Assembly: GCF_009362815.1 (NCBI RefSeq)
Contig: NZ_WHNX01000027.1
Location: 1-34,252 of the forward strand
Source: Alkalibaculum sporogenes
Lineage (GTDB): Bacteria > Bacillota > Clostridia > Eubacteriales > Alkalibacteraceae
Direction: 5' to 3'
Length of the DNA stretch: 34,252 nucleotides
Made by a program: the position numbers and the translations under genes. Shown here piece by piece: positions 1 to 8,908 of the stretch. Position 1 is the stretch's first letter. Each line of letters begins with the position of its first letter. The notes below the pieces were generated by a model. That model was not told the origin of the DNA. It worked only from the letters and a program-made list of their open reading frames with translations, and did no database searches.

Positions 1-2064
1 TTTGTAGCAACTACTTAATCCCAGACCAGTTCCTGTTTTTTTAGTTGTGAAGAAAGGAGTACCTATTTTTTTTAAGTTTTCAGGAGAAATACCAATGCCA
101 TTATCGGAGATTATTACTTGCATATTATTATCCTTTACTACAGTTTTAATTATCAAGTGTGCATGATCCACTTCTTTCATTGCTTCTACAGAATTTTTCG
201 CAAGGTTTATAATTACGTGTTTTAGTTGAGATTCATCAGCGAGTACATCCTTGTCCGATTGACATAAATCAATATCCAAAGTTGATCCTGCAATAAAGGA
301 AGGGCTTTCTAAGATATACCTAGTAGACTCGATAAGTTCATTTAAAGAAAGTACATCGAGTATTATCTGTGAAGGTTTTGATAAATTTAAATATTCACTA
401 ATTAATCCATTCATATCGTTTGCAATAAATTGTATCTTTGATGCATAACCTTTTTGCCGTTCATCTCTCAAACTTAGAAGTAAGAGTTCACAATAACCTT
501 TAATAGAAGATAGATAATTTTTAGTTTCATGAACGATTCCCGAACCCATTTGTCCAATAAGAGCTAACCTTTCTTGGTTTTGCAAATTAGAATATTCTTT
601 CTTAAAATCAGTAAGGTCTGCTGCTATAGAAACAGCTCCAATAACCTCTCCGTAGACATTAGTGATACTATTGTATTGGGAAACAATACTTTTACGGTTA
701 CCATTAGGTGTTGTAAGTGTGTATTCAAGATTTTTATCTTTATTATTAGCAGCATCTAAATAGCTACCGTCCTTATACATAAGTTGTATTTTATTATTAA
801 AATCGTGGATATTAAGTCCTATAATAGATTCTCTATCCATTTCCAAACATTCAGTAAGCGCATTATTACAATCTATAATATGATCATCTGTATCAAGTAG
901 CAATATTAGGTTATCTATTGAGTTAAGTATTGTATATGTATAAAGATCAAATTTATTTAATTGCTGTTCATGTTTAGCATCGATAATTGTACTGATCATA
1001 CCATTATCAAAATATATATCAGAGCTGTTAAATATTAAATCATTATTTTTTGCTGTTTTAAGCAATTTCAATTTATGGTCAAAAATATTGTCGACTATTT
1101 TAAATTTCATGCTAAATTGATCTCTAGTAAGTTTATATATCTGTGAAAAATTACATTCAAAAAGATTTAAAGCATGTTGATTAGCAAATGTAAGTACTGA
1201 GTTTTTATCGAAATTTATTATACCTATAGGTAATTTATTTAATATTTCATTTAAGTTTGATTTAGACAGTTTTAAAGCCTTATAGGGATGTACAATAGAT
1301 GTTATAAAAATAGCCTTAAATAAGAGAAAATAAGCTATAAATTTTAATATATAACCTAACACAATAAAAAAACTTAAAGGATTAGTCAAATTCATGAAGC
1401 TTAGTCCTGAAGACATAAAAAAAAGAGTAGATAATATTATATATCTATCACAGACAGTATATCTTACATATTGATAGACTAAACTAATAAAAGCAAGTAG
1501 ATATATAAATATTACTAGAGTTTGTAGCATTGAAGTGTAACTTGTAAAGACATTTTCTACGTACAGAGTAGGCCATGAGATAGGGAATCTACCAATTAAT
1601 AGTATAGTTGCTGTTGTGAATATTGAAATAAAAAGAAGTGCATATTTATTATGTAGTTTTTTTTGTATAAATCTAAAAGTTGCAAGGAATAATACTGCAC
1701 TTTCCATAAATCGAGCTTCTAGGTAGTGACGTACACTAATATCACTAAGAAAGGATGTGTTTAAAGTAGCCAGGTGCAATGAATCTAAGATAGCTACTGC
1801 TAGAAGACCAAAAGCTAAAATACGATGGTGTTCGGATATGTCGGTGTAGTCATTTGAAATCCAAACGACACCAAAAATACATAATATTACAAATACACAA
1901 GCTAATTGAGATACTATATGAAATAAATAAATAAAGGAGGACCATATAGTGTTAGTTAAAATAATAGCAATTAAAGATGAGAGAAGTATTAAAACTATAA
2001 AATATGAAATGATTTGAATTAATAATATAATACGTGTATTTTTAACATGATTAATTACTCTCAC
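1..2064 (-). CDS. Membrane sensor histidine kinase (MASE3-like, two PAS, HisKA, HATPase), 3' end cut by window edge
   Basis: 688 codons are visible on the minus strand and the frame is open to base 1. The start is GTG at 2064: a stop codon lies directly upstream in frame and GGGGTG sits 7 bases before it. About eight hydrophobic segments fill residues 10-250 and resemble the MASE3 sensor domain, including the motif RHYLEARFMES. Two PAS-like regions follow, near residues 265-370 and 371-490. The H-box is VHETKNYLSSIKG with the phosphoacceptor near His512, followed by SEYLNLSKPS, which resembles the sporulation (Spo0A phosphorelay) kinases. The N-box (INLAKNSVEA, about 620), G1 (DNGIGI, about 655) and G2 (GTGLGL, about 680) are present; only the C-terminal tail is missing. 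No response regulator is next to it in the window, so it may be an orphan kinase. Feeding Spo0A is inference; kinase identity is secure. Confidence 0.88.
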   Translation of the reverse strand, partial: MRVINHVKNTRIILLIQIISYFIVLILLSSLIAIILTNTIWSSFIYLFHIVSQLACVFVILCIFGVVWISNDYTDISEHHRILAFGLLAVAILDSLHLATLNTSFLSDISVRHYLEARFMESAVLFLATFRFIQKKLHNKYALLFISIFTTATILLIGRFPISWPTLYVENVFTSYTSMLQTLVIFIYLLAFISLVYQYVRYTVCDRYIILSTLFFMSSGLSFMNLTNPLSFFIVLGYILKFIAYFLLFKAIFITSIVHPYKALKLSKSNLNEILNKLPIGIINFDKNSVLTFANQHALNLFECNFSQIYKLTRDQFSMKFKIVDNIFDHKLKLLKTAKNNDLIFNSSDIYFDNGMISTIIDAKHEQQLNKFDLYTYTILNSIDNLILLLDTDDHIIDCNNALTECLEMDRESIIGLNIHDFNNKIQLMYKDGSYLDAANNKDKNLEYTLTTPNGNRKSIVSQYNSITNVYGEVIGAVSIAADLTDFKKEYSNLQNQERLALIGQMGSGIVHETKNYLSSIKGYCELLLLSLRDERQKGYASKIQFIANDMNGLISEYLNLSKPSQIILDVLSLNELIESTRYILESPSFIAGSTLDIDLCQSDKDVLADESQLKHVIINLAKNSVEAMKEVDHAHLIIKTVVKDNNMQVIISDNGIGISPENLKKIGTPFFTTKKTGTGLGLSSCYK

Positions 2065-2205
2065 TTAAAATCACCCCGTTATAAAATAAGCACTTACAGA
2101 TAATTTTACCATTTTATATATTAGTTGTATATACTTATATTACAATTATAAAAAGTATACAACTTATAATATTATTTATAATTGAGTTTTTACAATATAA
2201 AAAAA

Positions 2206-2232
2206 GATTCCTAGAAGTAAATACTAGGAATC
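2206..2232 (-). terminator. Intrinsic terminator after the 4Fe-4S protein gene
   Basis: A perfect 9-bp inverted repeat, gattcctag (2206-2214) and ctaggaatc (2224-2232), has a 9-base loop. On the minus strand it is followed directly by a run of seven T. It lies 40 bases after the stop codon of the 4Fe-4S protein gene. Confidence 0.85.
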
Positions 2233-2271
2233 GACGTTAATTTAGTTAATTATATAACTAAGTAATAACAA

Positions 2272-2988
2272 TTAATTTTCTATGATATTACCATTTGTAC
2301 CGATAGTTGTTATGCTCCAAGGTATCATTTTTCCACTATTGATTAATGCTTGCTTTGTTGCACTCTCAATACCTCCACAACAGGGAACTTGCATTCTAAG
2401 CACAGTTACACTTTTGATTTCATTATTTGTCAATATTTCAGTAAGCTTATCTGAGTAATCGCCATTATCTAATTTAGGACATCCAATGATAGTTATTTTA
2501 TTTTTCATAAAGTCATTATGAAAATTGGCATATGCATAAGCTGTACAATCTGCAGCAATTAACAAGTGTGCATTATCAAAGTAAGGTGCATTTGGTGGTA
2601 CTAATTTAATTTGGCAAGGCCATTGTCGCAGTTCTGACTGGACTTCTGTATTTATAGTCTTAGAACTTTCAGTTGTTTGCTTATGTTCAATAGTCATAGC
2701 ACGACTACCTGGACAACCTCCAGTAGGAGCAGATTGAGTAGATAATTGTTTTTTGGCCATATTTACTTGTACAGCTTCTTCATCATACGCAGCAACGTCT
2801 CTTTGTTCAATAGTAATAGCATCTGTCGGGCATTGAGGTAAACAGTCCCCTAAACCATCACAGTATGATTCAGATATTAATTTAGCTTTTCCATCGATCA
2901 TTTTTAGAGCTCCTTCATGGCAACCCTCTACACAAAGTCCGCAACCATTACATTTTTCTTCATCTATTATAATAATATCTCTTTTCAT
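2272..2988 (-). CDS. 4Fe-4S dicluster ferredoxin-type iron-sulfur protein
   Basis: A 238-residue soluble protein. Residues 1-65 form a two-cluster ferredoxin domain, with one CxxCxxCxxxC set (CNGCGLCVEGC) and a second spaced set (CDGLGDCLPQCP). The remainder has AADCTAYAY and a late PCCGG motif, so further cysteines could bind metal. Clostridial proteins of this layout are annotated as 4Fe-4S binding proteins or ATP-independent electron carriers; the partner is unknown. It starts at ATG with AAAGGAGA 6-7 bases upstream. It is a single-gene unit with its own terminator. A role in electron transfer is inferred from the ferredoxin domain; no substrate can be named. Confidence 0.85.
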   Translation of the reverse strand: MKRDIIIIDEEKCNGCGLCVEGCHEGALKMIDGKAKLISESYCDGLGDCLPQCPTDAITIEQRDVAAYDEEAVQVNMAKKQLSTQSAPTGGCPGSRAMTIEHKQTTESSKTINTEVQSELRQWPCQIKLVPPNAPYFDNAHLLIAADCTAYAYANFHNDFMKNKITIIGCPKLDNGDYSDKLTEILTNNEIKSVTVLRMQVPCCGGIESATKQALINSGKMIPWSITTIGTNGNIIEN

Positions 2989-3106
2989 TATTAATCTCCT
3001 TTATTCGTATTCTATGTTTACATTATAGTTCAGTCAAGAGATAAAATCAGTAACATTAGTTACTAAATTCATGAAAGTTATAATTATATGAAATAAAAAT
3101 TACCAC

Positions 3107-4150
3107 TTACTTTAAATACTTATTCTTGTATAAGTTATGTTGATCTATGGTTTCGCTATAGTATACTGTATTGTCACCGTAAATGTCTGATAAAAAATAA
3201 TAATAACTATGCTTAGTAGGTTTTAATGCTGCTACTATTGACTTCATACCGGGTGAATTACCGGGGCCGATAGGTAATCCAGAAGTTAAATAAGTATTAT
3301 AGGGTGAATCTATCTGTGTGTCTAAATTATTATAAATTTCTTTGTGTACACCTAATGCCATTTGTAGTGTAGCACAACTATCTAATTTCATATTAATATT
3401 TAATCTATTATGAAACACACCAGATATTAGTGGTCTATCTTCATCAATCATAGCTTCATACTCTATAATAGATGCCAAAGTCAAAAGTTCATGGATTGAT
3501 AAATCTTGATTATCAATTAAATATGAATACTCTGATAATACTGATTCCATTTTAGATAGCATAATCCATGCTACATCTTCTGGAGGAATATTTTTATTAG
3601 GAAAAATATAAGTCTCAGGAAATAAGTAACCATTTAATGGATATGAAATGCCAGTATTTTTAATATCTTCCGTTATATATGAAAAATTAGAAATAACTTC
3701 TTCTAAGAATTTAGGATGATTCCATGCATTAATAATATACTCTGTGGAATAATCCATTTGTTCAGATAAAATATTAGCCATTTCTAAAAGAGTTAAACCT
3801 TCGGGAAATGTAATTTTAACCTTATTTGGATAAATTACATCACCTAATTGAATTTTATTGGCAATTTCTTTCGCACTCATAGAGTCTGTAAGTTCATAAG
3901 TGCCCATTTTTAGATTGTATATATCATGTAACTTTACATGTAATTTAAAGGCATTAACACTTTTTATAAGACCTTGAGCCTTTAAATCTATGGCAATATC
4001 TCCAATACTCTTTCCAGATGTAATTTCAAATAAAGCTTGTTCATTATTGCGATTTACAGGAGTTAATAGAAAACTATAAAGAAGAATAAACGAGCCTAAA
4101 ATAAATGAAAAAACTATTACTACAAGTAAGATTCTACTTTTGACTATCAT
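3107..4150 (-). CDS. mltG: Endolytic transglycosylase MltG (YceG-like)
   Basis: MltG is a membrane-anchored lytic transglycosylase that cuts nascent peptidoglycan strands and limits glycan length. The protein is 347 residues from the ATG at 4150; GAGGTG lies 7 bases upstream of it. A longer reading from 4165 would place its own start codon over that ribosome site. One N-terminal membrane anchor (about residues 4-27) precedes a LysM-like region and the YceG domain. The catalytic-region motif LASIIEYEAMIDEDRPLISG contains the conserved Glu, followed by VFHNRL, LQMALG and GLPIGPGNSPG, all diagnostic for the family. It is a lone gene between the Fe-S protein and the riboflavin operon. Confidence 0.93.
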   Translation of the reverse strand: MIVKSRILLVVIVFSFILGSFILLYSFLLTPVNRNNEQALFEITSGKSIGDIAIDLKAQGLIKSVNAFKLHVKLHDIYNLKMGTYELTDSMSAKEIANKIQLGDVIYPNKVKITFPEGLTLLEMANILSEQMDYSTEYIINAWNHPKFLEEVISNFSYITEDIKNTGISYPLNGYLFPETYIFPNKNIPPEDVAWIMLSKMESVLSEYSYLIDNQDLSIHELLTLASIIEYEAMIDEDRPLISGVFHNRLNINMKLDSCATLQMALGVHKEIYNNLDTQIDSPYNTYLTSGLPIGPGNSPGMKSIVAALKPTKHSYYYFLSDIYGDNTVYYSETIDQHNLYKNKYLK

Positions 4151-4355
4151 AAACCTACACCTCATAAGTTATCATATATATACAGTATTAGCTAAAACCA
4201 TAGATATTTAAACATCTTTATAATGTGTATTAATACTAATATAAATTTAATTGTGGGTAAGTGGATAATTATGTGGACAACATAAGAAATTTTGTTATCA
4301 AGTTGAAGATAATTTGTGGATAAGATGGCAGAAAATTAGTAAGAGATTAAATAAT

Positions 4356-4386
4356 AGTATTAGGGGTCAATATGACCCCTAATACT
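4356..4386 (-). terminator. Terminator of the riboflavin operon
   Basis: A perfect 14-bp inverted repeat (4356-4369 and 4373-4386) has a 3-base loop and a GGGGTCA/TGACCCC core. The stem starts inside the stop codon of the last gene. The T-tract is only moderate (TATTATTTAA), so it may be a weak terminator or an mRNA 3'-end stabiliser. Confidence 0.7.
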
Positions 4387-5038
4387 AAAGAATTGTGTAT
4401 AACTCGTTAATATTTTTAATAATACGATCTGAATTGTTTAGTTCTCCATTTTGACAATATCCATATTCACAACCGATTGTGTGAATATTATTTTTTGTTC
4501 CAGCTTCTATATCATGGAATCTATCGCCAATTATCACCATTTCATCTAGATACCTTGATTTTAATTGTCTGAGGATTTCATATTTAGGGATTTGGTTAAA
4601 TTCCTCAGAGCAAAACATATCAGTAAAATATAAATCCAAATGATAATGTTCTTTAACAAGATTTTTGTAATAGGAACCACAATTACTTAGAAATACTAAA
4701 GTATAATTCTTATTCTTTAAATAATTAAGTATACTACTACATCCCTCATACAAGTATCCATACCCACTTCTAATCTGGAAAGCCATTTCATCGCCAATCA
4801 ACTTACTGACTTTTTCTATCACGTCCTCGTCTAGATTAGGTGCGAATTTTTTCCACATGTCTACCTTATTAAAACCTAGCCAGTGACATATTTCAGATTC
4901 TTTCCATACTCTTTCTTTAGCTAGATTATTTTGAACAAGGTAATTGTAAGCTTTATTAAAAGCAGGAACGTAAACAGTTATACTATCGTGTAATGTACCA
5001 TCAAAATCGAAGAATATTGTATTTACGTTTGAAATCAT
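4385..5038 (-). CDS. HAD-family phosphatase at the end of the riboflavin operon
   Basis: A 217-residue haloacid dehalogenase superfamily hydrolase. Motif I is FFDFDGTLHDS near residues 9-19, with nucleophile and acid-base Asp. Motif II is LVFLSNCG. Motif III Lys is in the IPKYEIL region, and motif IV is IIGDRFHDIEAG. An alpha-helical cap lies between motifs I and II (subclass I layout). The gene starts 5 bases after the ribH stop, so it is co-transcribed and probably translationally coupled. Riboflavin synthesis needs a phosphatase for 5-amino-6-(5-phosphoribitylamino)uracil, and HAD enzymes do this in Bacillus subtilis and E. coli. Context therefore makes this a good candidate, but the sequence alone also fits a generic phosphoglycolate-phosphatase-like enzyme. 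Confidence 0.85.
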   Translation of the reverse strand: MISNVNTIFFDFDGTLHDSITVYVPAFNKAYNYLVQNNLAKERVWKESEICHWLGFNKVDMWKKFAPNLDEDVIEKVSKLIGDEMAFQIRSGYGYLYEGCSSILNYLKNKNYTLVFLSNCGSYYKNLVKEHYHLDLYFTDMFCSEEFNQIPKYEILRQLKSRYLDEMVIIGDRFHDIEAGTKNNIHTIGCEYGYCQNGELNNSDRIIKNINELYTIL

Positions 5039-5043
5039 AGTAA

Positions 5044-5508
5044 TTATTCAAATTCATTAAAAAGGTTGACCATTTCAATTGCAGTTACAGCGGCCTCATA
5101 CCCTTTATTACCAGCTTTAGTTCCTGCTCTTTCGATAGCTTGTTCTATGTTTTCCGTTGTAAGAATTCCGAAAATTATTGGTAAACCTGTATCTAAGGAA
5201 ACATGAGCAATGCCCTTTGTAGCTTCACCGGCTACTAAATCATAATGAGTAGTAGAACCTCTTATTACAGCACCTAAACATATAATAGCATCGTATTTAT
5301 TAGTATTAGCCATCTTTTTTGCAGCTAAAGGAATTTCAAAAGCTCCAGGAACCCAGGCTATTTCAATTTCATTTTCTCCAGCACCATGTCTTTTTAATCC
5401 GTCAATAGCACCTGACAATAATTTGCCACCGATAAATTCATTAAATCTTCCTACTATTATTCCATATTTTTTACCTTCTGAGATTAATTTGCCTTCGTAT
5501 ACTTTCAT
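5044..5508 (-). CDS. ribH: 6,7-dimethyl-8-ribityllumazine synthase
   Basis: RibH condenses 5-amino-6-ribitylaminouracil with 3,4-dihydroxy-2-butanone 4-phosphate to give lumazine, the substrate of RibE. At 154 residues it has the usual length. Signature stretches are [42 protein letters not shown] (with the catalytic His) and [16 protein letters not shown]. It starts with ATG after AAGGAGGATT, 11 bases after the ribA stop. It is the fourth gene of the FMN-riboswitch operon. The identification is unambiguous. Confidence 0.97.
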   Translation of the reverse strand: MKVYEGKLISEGKKYGIIVGRFNEFIGGKLLSGAIDGLKRHGAGENEIEIAWVPGAFEIPLAAKKMANTNKYDAIICLGAVIRGSTTHYDLVAGEATKGIAHVSLDTGLPIIFGILTTENIEQAIERAGTKAGNKGYEAAVTAIEMVNLFNEFE

Positions 5509-5519
5509 TGTAATCCTCC

Positions 5520-6080
5520 TTAATATTGTGTTATATGTCCCATTTTTTCCTGTTTTGTCTTTAGGTAGCCTTCGTTTTTTTCATTTGAATCTATTTGAAT
5601 AGGTACTCTCTCAACTATTTTCATACCATATTGATTTAAATCGTATATCTTTTGAGGATTATTTGTCATAAGTTTAATTTCGTCAATGCCCAAATCATTT
5701 AGTATTTGTGCTCCTACTCGATAGTCTCTCATATCCTCAGGAAAACCAAGAGCTAAATTTGCTTGAATCGTATCCATACCTTGATCTTGTAGTGCGTATG
5801 CCTTGATTTTATTAACTAGACCAATGCCACGTCCTTCTTGATTTAAGTACAGTACCACCCCTCTTCCTTCTTTTTCAATATTTTTAATAGCTTGATCTAA
5901 TTGTTCTCCACAATCACATTTTAGTGAATGAAATACATCTCCAGTTAGACACTCTGAGTGAACACGTACTAGTACAGGCTCGCCGTTGGAAATATCTCCT
6001 TTTACAAGTGCAACATGTTCTAAATCAGTATACTTTTCTCTGTAACCAATAATATCAAAATTACCATGTTTAATTGGCAT
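5520..6080 (-). CDS. ribA: GTP cyclohydrolase II (RibA half of a frameshifted ribBA)
   Basis: GTP cyclohydrolase II opens GTP to start the pyrimidine branch of riboflavin synthesis. The 186-residue reading frame has the zinc site [21 protein letters not shown] (three Cys) and the NQEGRGIGL and MTNNP motifs of the family. The apparent ATG at 6080 has no convincing ribosome site (gccagagctcaa precedes it). The same frame continues upstream without a stop as [13 protein letters not shown], which matches the linker of fused RibBA proteins. It meets the ribB frame at the A10 tract. The gene therefore looks like the 3' half of a ribBA fusion with a one-base frameshift, not a free-standing ribA. The catalytic residues look intact. 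Confidence 0.93.
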   Translation of the reverse strand: MPIKHGNFDIIGYREKYTDLEHVALVKGDISNGEPVLVRVHSECLTGDVFHSLKCDCGEQLDQAIKNIEKEGRGVVLYLNQEGRGIGLVNKIKAYALQDQGMDTIQANLALGFPEDMRDYRVGAQILNDLGIDEIKLMTNNPQKIYDLNQYGMKIVERVPIQIDSNEKNEGYLKTKQEKMGHITQY

Positions 6081-6103
6081 TTGAGCTCTGGCACAATTTT
6101 CAA

Positions 6104-6718
6104 CTATAATTTCATTTTTTTTTTATATTCAATTAAATCTTCAATAGTTATAATTTTAAGGTCGTGAACTTTGATGTACTCCATTAATTGTGGTACTCTT
6201 GCCATAGAACCGTCATCATTCATGATTTCACAAATAACACCTGCTGGATATAAACCTGCTAATTCAGCAAGGTCAACACCTGCTTCAGTATGTCCATTTC
6301 TCTCTAGAACTCCTCCATCAACTGCAGCTAATGGGAATACGTGTCCAGGACTTGTAAAGCCTGTTTCAGTAGTGTCCGGTTTAACAAGTTTTAGTATTGT
6401 TGTTGATCTTTCATGAGCTGATATACCTGTAGTTGTTTCAGTAGCATCAATTGTAATAGTAAAACCGGTACACTTAGGATCAGTATTATTTTGAACCATT
6501 TGAGGTATACCAAGTTCATCCAATCTTTGTTTTCTCATTGGAGTACATATGAGACCACGTGCATAAGTAGCCATGAAATTTATAGCCTCTGGTGTTGCTT
6601 TTTCTGCAGCAACATATAAGTCACCTTCATTTTCTCTTCCCTCATCATCCACAATTACGATGACTTTTCCTGCTTTAACATCTTCTAAAGCCTCTTCAAT
6701 TGTATTAAATTTATACAT
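6104..6718 (-). CDS. ribB: 3,4-dihydroxy-2-butanone 4-phosphate synthase (RibB half of a frameshifted ribBA)
   Basis: RibB converts ribulose 5-phosphate to formate and the four-carbon unit used by RibH. The 204-residue frame has the expected [20 protein letters not shown] motif, [23 protein letters not shown] and [23 protein letters not shown], covering the metal and substrate residues. It ends KKKMKL directly after a run of ten A. Adding one A would continue the frame through a RibBA-type linker into the RibA frame and give a protein of about 399 residues, the usual RibBA length. The start is ATG at 6718. Either a real split, a slippage site, or an assembly error in the homopolymer explains the break. 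Confidence 0.93.
   Translation of the reverse strand: MYKFNTIEEALEDVKAGKVIVIVDDEGRENEGDLYVAAEKATPEAINFMATYARGLICTPMRKQRLDELGIPQMVQNNTDPKCTGFTITIDATETTTGISAHERSTTILKLVKPDTTETGFTSPGHVFPLAAVDGGVLERNGHTEAGVDLAELAGLYPAGVICEIMNDDGSMARVPQLMEYIKVHDLKIITIEDLIEYKKKMKL
6115..6124 (-). other. A10 homopolymer (T10 on the plus strand) at the ribB/ribA junction
   Basis: Ten consecutive T at 6115-6124 read as ten A in the coding strand. This is the only point where the two frames can join: both are open across it, and 11 (or 8) A residues would fuse them. Runs of nine or more A are known transcriptional slippage sites and also a common source of sequencing indels. Confidence 0.8.
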
Positions 6719-6769
6719 TATGCCACATCCTTATATTTGTTTTTTATATATAATTTTTTGCTATTGTTT

Positions 6770-7408
6770 CTAAATAAAACCATTATCACTTAAAAAGTTT
6801 ACATCAATTGTTTTCTTTTCGTTGTGAAAAGTAAGTTTTTCAATGTACTTACCTATTACATCACATTCTAAGTTGACCTCATCGCCCACTTTTTTATTTA
6901 ATAATATAGTTTTTTCTTTAGTATGGGGGATAATTGATACTTTAAACACTTGATCATCTACATAAGCAACTGTTAAACTAGTACCGTCGATGGCGATAGA
7001 ACCTCTCTTAACTATATACTTAAGTATACTTTCTTCTGATGCAATCGAAATCCATGTAGCATTTTCTTCTTCTTTAAAACTTCTAATTGTACCAATTCCA
7101 TCGATATGACCAGAGACAATATGTCCTCCTAATCTATCGCTTGCTTTTAGGGCACGTTCTAGGTTTACTTTGCTACCAGAGGATAAGTTTTTTAAATTAC
7201 TATTTCTTATAGTTTCAGGCATTACATCTACAGAAAATTCTTTATTATTTAAATTAGTAACCGTAAGGCATACACCATTTGTGCATATACTATCGCCTAA
7301 CTTTACATCTTCTAATATAAAATCACTTATTATTGTTATTTTTGCAGATCTAACAGATTTTGTTATGCTTTTTACAATGCCTATATCTTCAACTAATCCA
7401 GTAAACAC
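6770..7408 (-). CDS. ribE: Riboflavin synthase, alpha subunit
   Basis: Riboflavin synthase dismutates two lumazine molecules into riboflavin and the RibH substrate. Two lumazine-binding repeats are visible, residues 1-97 and 98-200. The first starts FTGLVEDIG; GHIVSGHIDGIG opens the second, and DGTSLTV is its counterpart of NGVCLTV in the first. The preferred start is GTG at 7408, giving 212 residues beginning FTGL as in the family; AAGGAA lies about 9 bases upstream. A GTG at 7417 would touch the ribosome site. The gap to ribD is 5 bases. This gene is also called ribC in some genomes. Confidence 0.95.
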   Translation of the reverse strand: MFTGLVEDIGIVKSITKSVRSAKITIISDFILEDVKLGDSICTNGVCLTVTNLNNKEFSVDVMPETIRNSNLKNLSSGSKVNLERALKASDRLGGHIVSGHIDGIGTIRSFKEEENATWISIASEESILKYIVKRGSIAIDGTSLTVAYVDDQVFKVSIIPHTKEKTILLNKKVGDEVNLECDVIGKYIEKLTFHNEKKTIDVNFLSDNGFI

Positions 7409-7413
7409 GCTTA

Positions 7414-8517
7414 TCACTTCCTTATATAACTCTCTATTTTGATATCTTTACCTAATTTCTCGATAGAAATATTATCTTGTATAAAAGCATCTGATAGATT
7501 ATAAATTCCTTTCCCTCCAACTGGAGTTTTAGAAGAATTTCCACCTATTATCTTAGGGGCAATAAATGTTATAACTTTGTCTACTATATTTTCATTTAAA
7601 GCACTAAAATTTAATTCTGAACCACCTTCTAATAGGACACTATCAATCTTCATTTCTCCCAGTGTTGTCATAAGAGAATAGAGATCTACTTTTCCATCTT
7701 TAAGTGGAGTAATAATAATATGAGCACCTTTATCTCTTAATTTAGATAACTTACTACAATCAGCTTTATTAGTGGTAGCGATAATAGTTTTTGATTCGGA
7801 TTCAATATTTAAAACTTTAGCGTCTAAAGGTATAGACGCTTTCGTATCTAAAATAATACGATGAGGATCCTTGCCGTGGTAATTAGGAAATCTCGTTGTT
7901 AAGGATGGATTATCAATTAATACAGTTCCTATACCCACCATAATGGCAGATACTTGATGACGAATTTTGTGTACGTAATTTCTAGCGATTTCCCCTGTGA
8001 TCCATTTTGATTCACCAGTAGGGGTAGATATTTTTCCATCTAAAGACATTGCTGTCTTCATAATGCAAAAGGGCATAGATGTAGTAATATATTTTATAAA
8101 TATTTCATTTAGTTTTTCTATTTCTGGCGATAAAATTCCAGTGGTTACTTCTATGCCATGATCTTGGAGTAACTTTATCCCTCTACCAGAGACTAGGGGA
8201 TTAGGATCAGTCATTCCAATAATAACTCTAGATATCTTTTTACTTATAATTGCCTCAGTACAAGGAGGTGTATTGCCATAATGGGAGCAAGGTTCGAGAG
8301 TCACATACATAGTTGCGCCAGATACATCTTCTGTTGCATTTATTAAAGCTTCAATCTCAGCATGGGAATCACCGTAGTTTTTATGATATCCTTGACCAAT
8401 AATTTGATTGTCTTTTACTATTACGGCTCCTACTAAAGGGTTAGGATTAGTGTAGCCAATACCTTTTGTAGATAATTTTAGTGCAAGCCTCATAAATTCA
8501 ATGTTCAAACTAAGCAT
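7414..8517 (-). CDS. ribD: Bifunctional riboflavin deaminase/reductase
   Basis: RibD deaminates the GTP cyclohydrolase II product and then reduces its ribose. Residues 1-145 are a zinc cytidine-deaminase fold with HAEIEAL and PCSHYGNTPPC, giving the catalytic Glu and the zinc His/Cys ligands. Residues 146-367 are the NADPH-dependent reductase, with MKTAMSLDGKI, VGIGTVLIDNPSLTTR and LLEGGSELNFS. At 367 residues it is normal in length. The ATG at 8517 is only 2 bases from AGGAGG. A TTG three codons later, about 11 bases away, gives an N-terminus more like Bacillus RibD, so the exact start is uncertain. It is the first gene of the operon, 138 bases after the leader terminator. Confidence 0.95.
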   Translation of the reverse strand: MLSLNIEFMRLALKLSTKGIGYTNPNPLVGAVIVKDNQIIGQGYHKNYGDSHAEIEALINATEDVSGATMYVTLEPCSHYGNTPPCTEAIISKKISRVIIGMTDPNPLVSGRGIKLLQDHGIEVTTGILSPEIEKLNEIFIKYITTSMPFCIMKTAMSLDGKISTPTGESKWITGEIARNYVHKIRHQVSAIMVGIGTVLIDNPSLTTRFPNYHGKDPHRIILDTKASIPLDAKVLNIESESKTIIATTNKADCSKLSKLRDKGAHIIITPLKDGKVDLYSLMTTLGEMKIDSVLLEGGSELNFSALNENIVDKVITFIAPKIIGGNSSKTPVGGKGIYNLSDAFIQDNISIEKLGKDIKIESYIRK

Positions 8518-8654
8518 TACCTCCTTAAAAATTCAATATAATTGTAAAGTTTAAATATATTTACAGTATATGCTGTAATTTTAATAATATCAGAGTAACA
8601 ATTCTTGATATTATCATTTCCAAAGTTTAGTTTTACATCACTAATACTAATAAT

Positions 8655-8684
8655 AAAAAAAACTCTGGATAGACATCTCCAGAG
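8655..8684 (-). terminator. Leader terminator of the FMN riboswitch
   Basis: CTCTGGA (8678-8684 on the minus strand) and TCCAGAG (8663-8669) form a 7-bp stem with an 8-base loop, followed by eight T (8655-8662). It lies about 45 bases after the aptamer and before ribD, so it is the expression platform that ends transcription when FMN is bound. Confidence 0.88.
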
Positions 8685-8727
8685 CATAAATTCATAAGTA
8701 TTAAAACATTAAGTTTAAAATACATAC

Positions 8728-8833
8728 ACTTCTTCCATCCAGACTTTACTGTCGGTCTTGGAATTTCACCAAGTCAACCAAATAGGTTCGCGGACTATAA
8801 CCGCCGGTCGGGAATTTCACCCTGCCCTGAAGT
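8728..8833 (-). ncRNA. FMN riboswitch (RFN element)
   Basis: On the minus strand the sequence contains the conserved RFN segments in order: cttcagggcagggtgaaatt, cccgaccggcggt, agtccgcga, tggtgaaattcca, accgacagtaaagtctggat and ggaagaag. It binds FMN and controls the ribDE(BA)H operon downstream. The match to the consensus is near complete. Confidence 0.97.
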
Positions 8834-8851
8834 AATTATTAAGTTGTTTAA

Positions 8852-8880
8852 AATATAGCATAAGTCGAAAAATCTGTCAA
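8852..8880 (-). promoter_or_regulatory. Promoter of the riboflavin operon
   Basis: On the minus strand TTGACA (8880-8875), a 17-base spacer and TATATT (8857-8852) form a near-consensus housekeeping promoter. The expected start near 8845 is just upstream of the riboswitch. Confidence 0.8.
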
Positions 8881-8908
8881 TATATATTTTCAACTAATAT
8901 GACATTTA

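Noticed and set aside
5520-6080. Independent ribA gene with its own start
   Set aside because: No ribosome site at the ATG, and the open frame upstream encodes a RibBA linker, so a frameshifted fusion explains it better.
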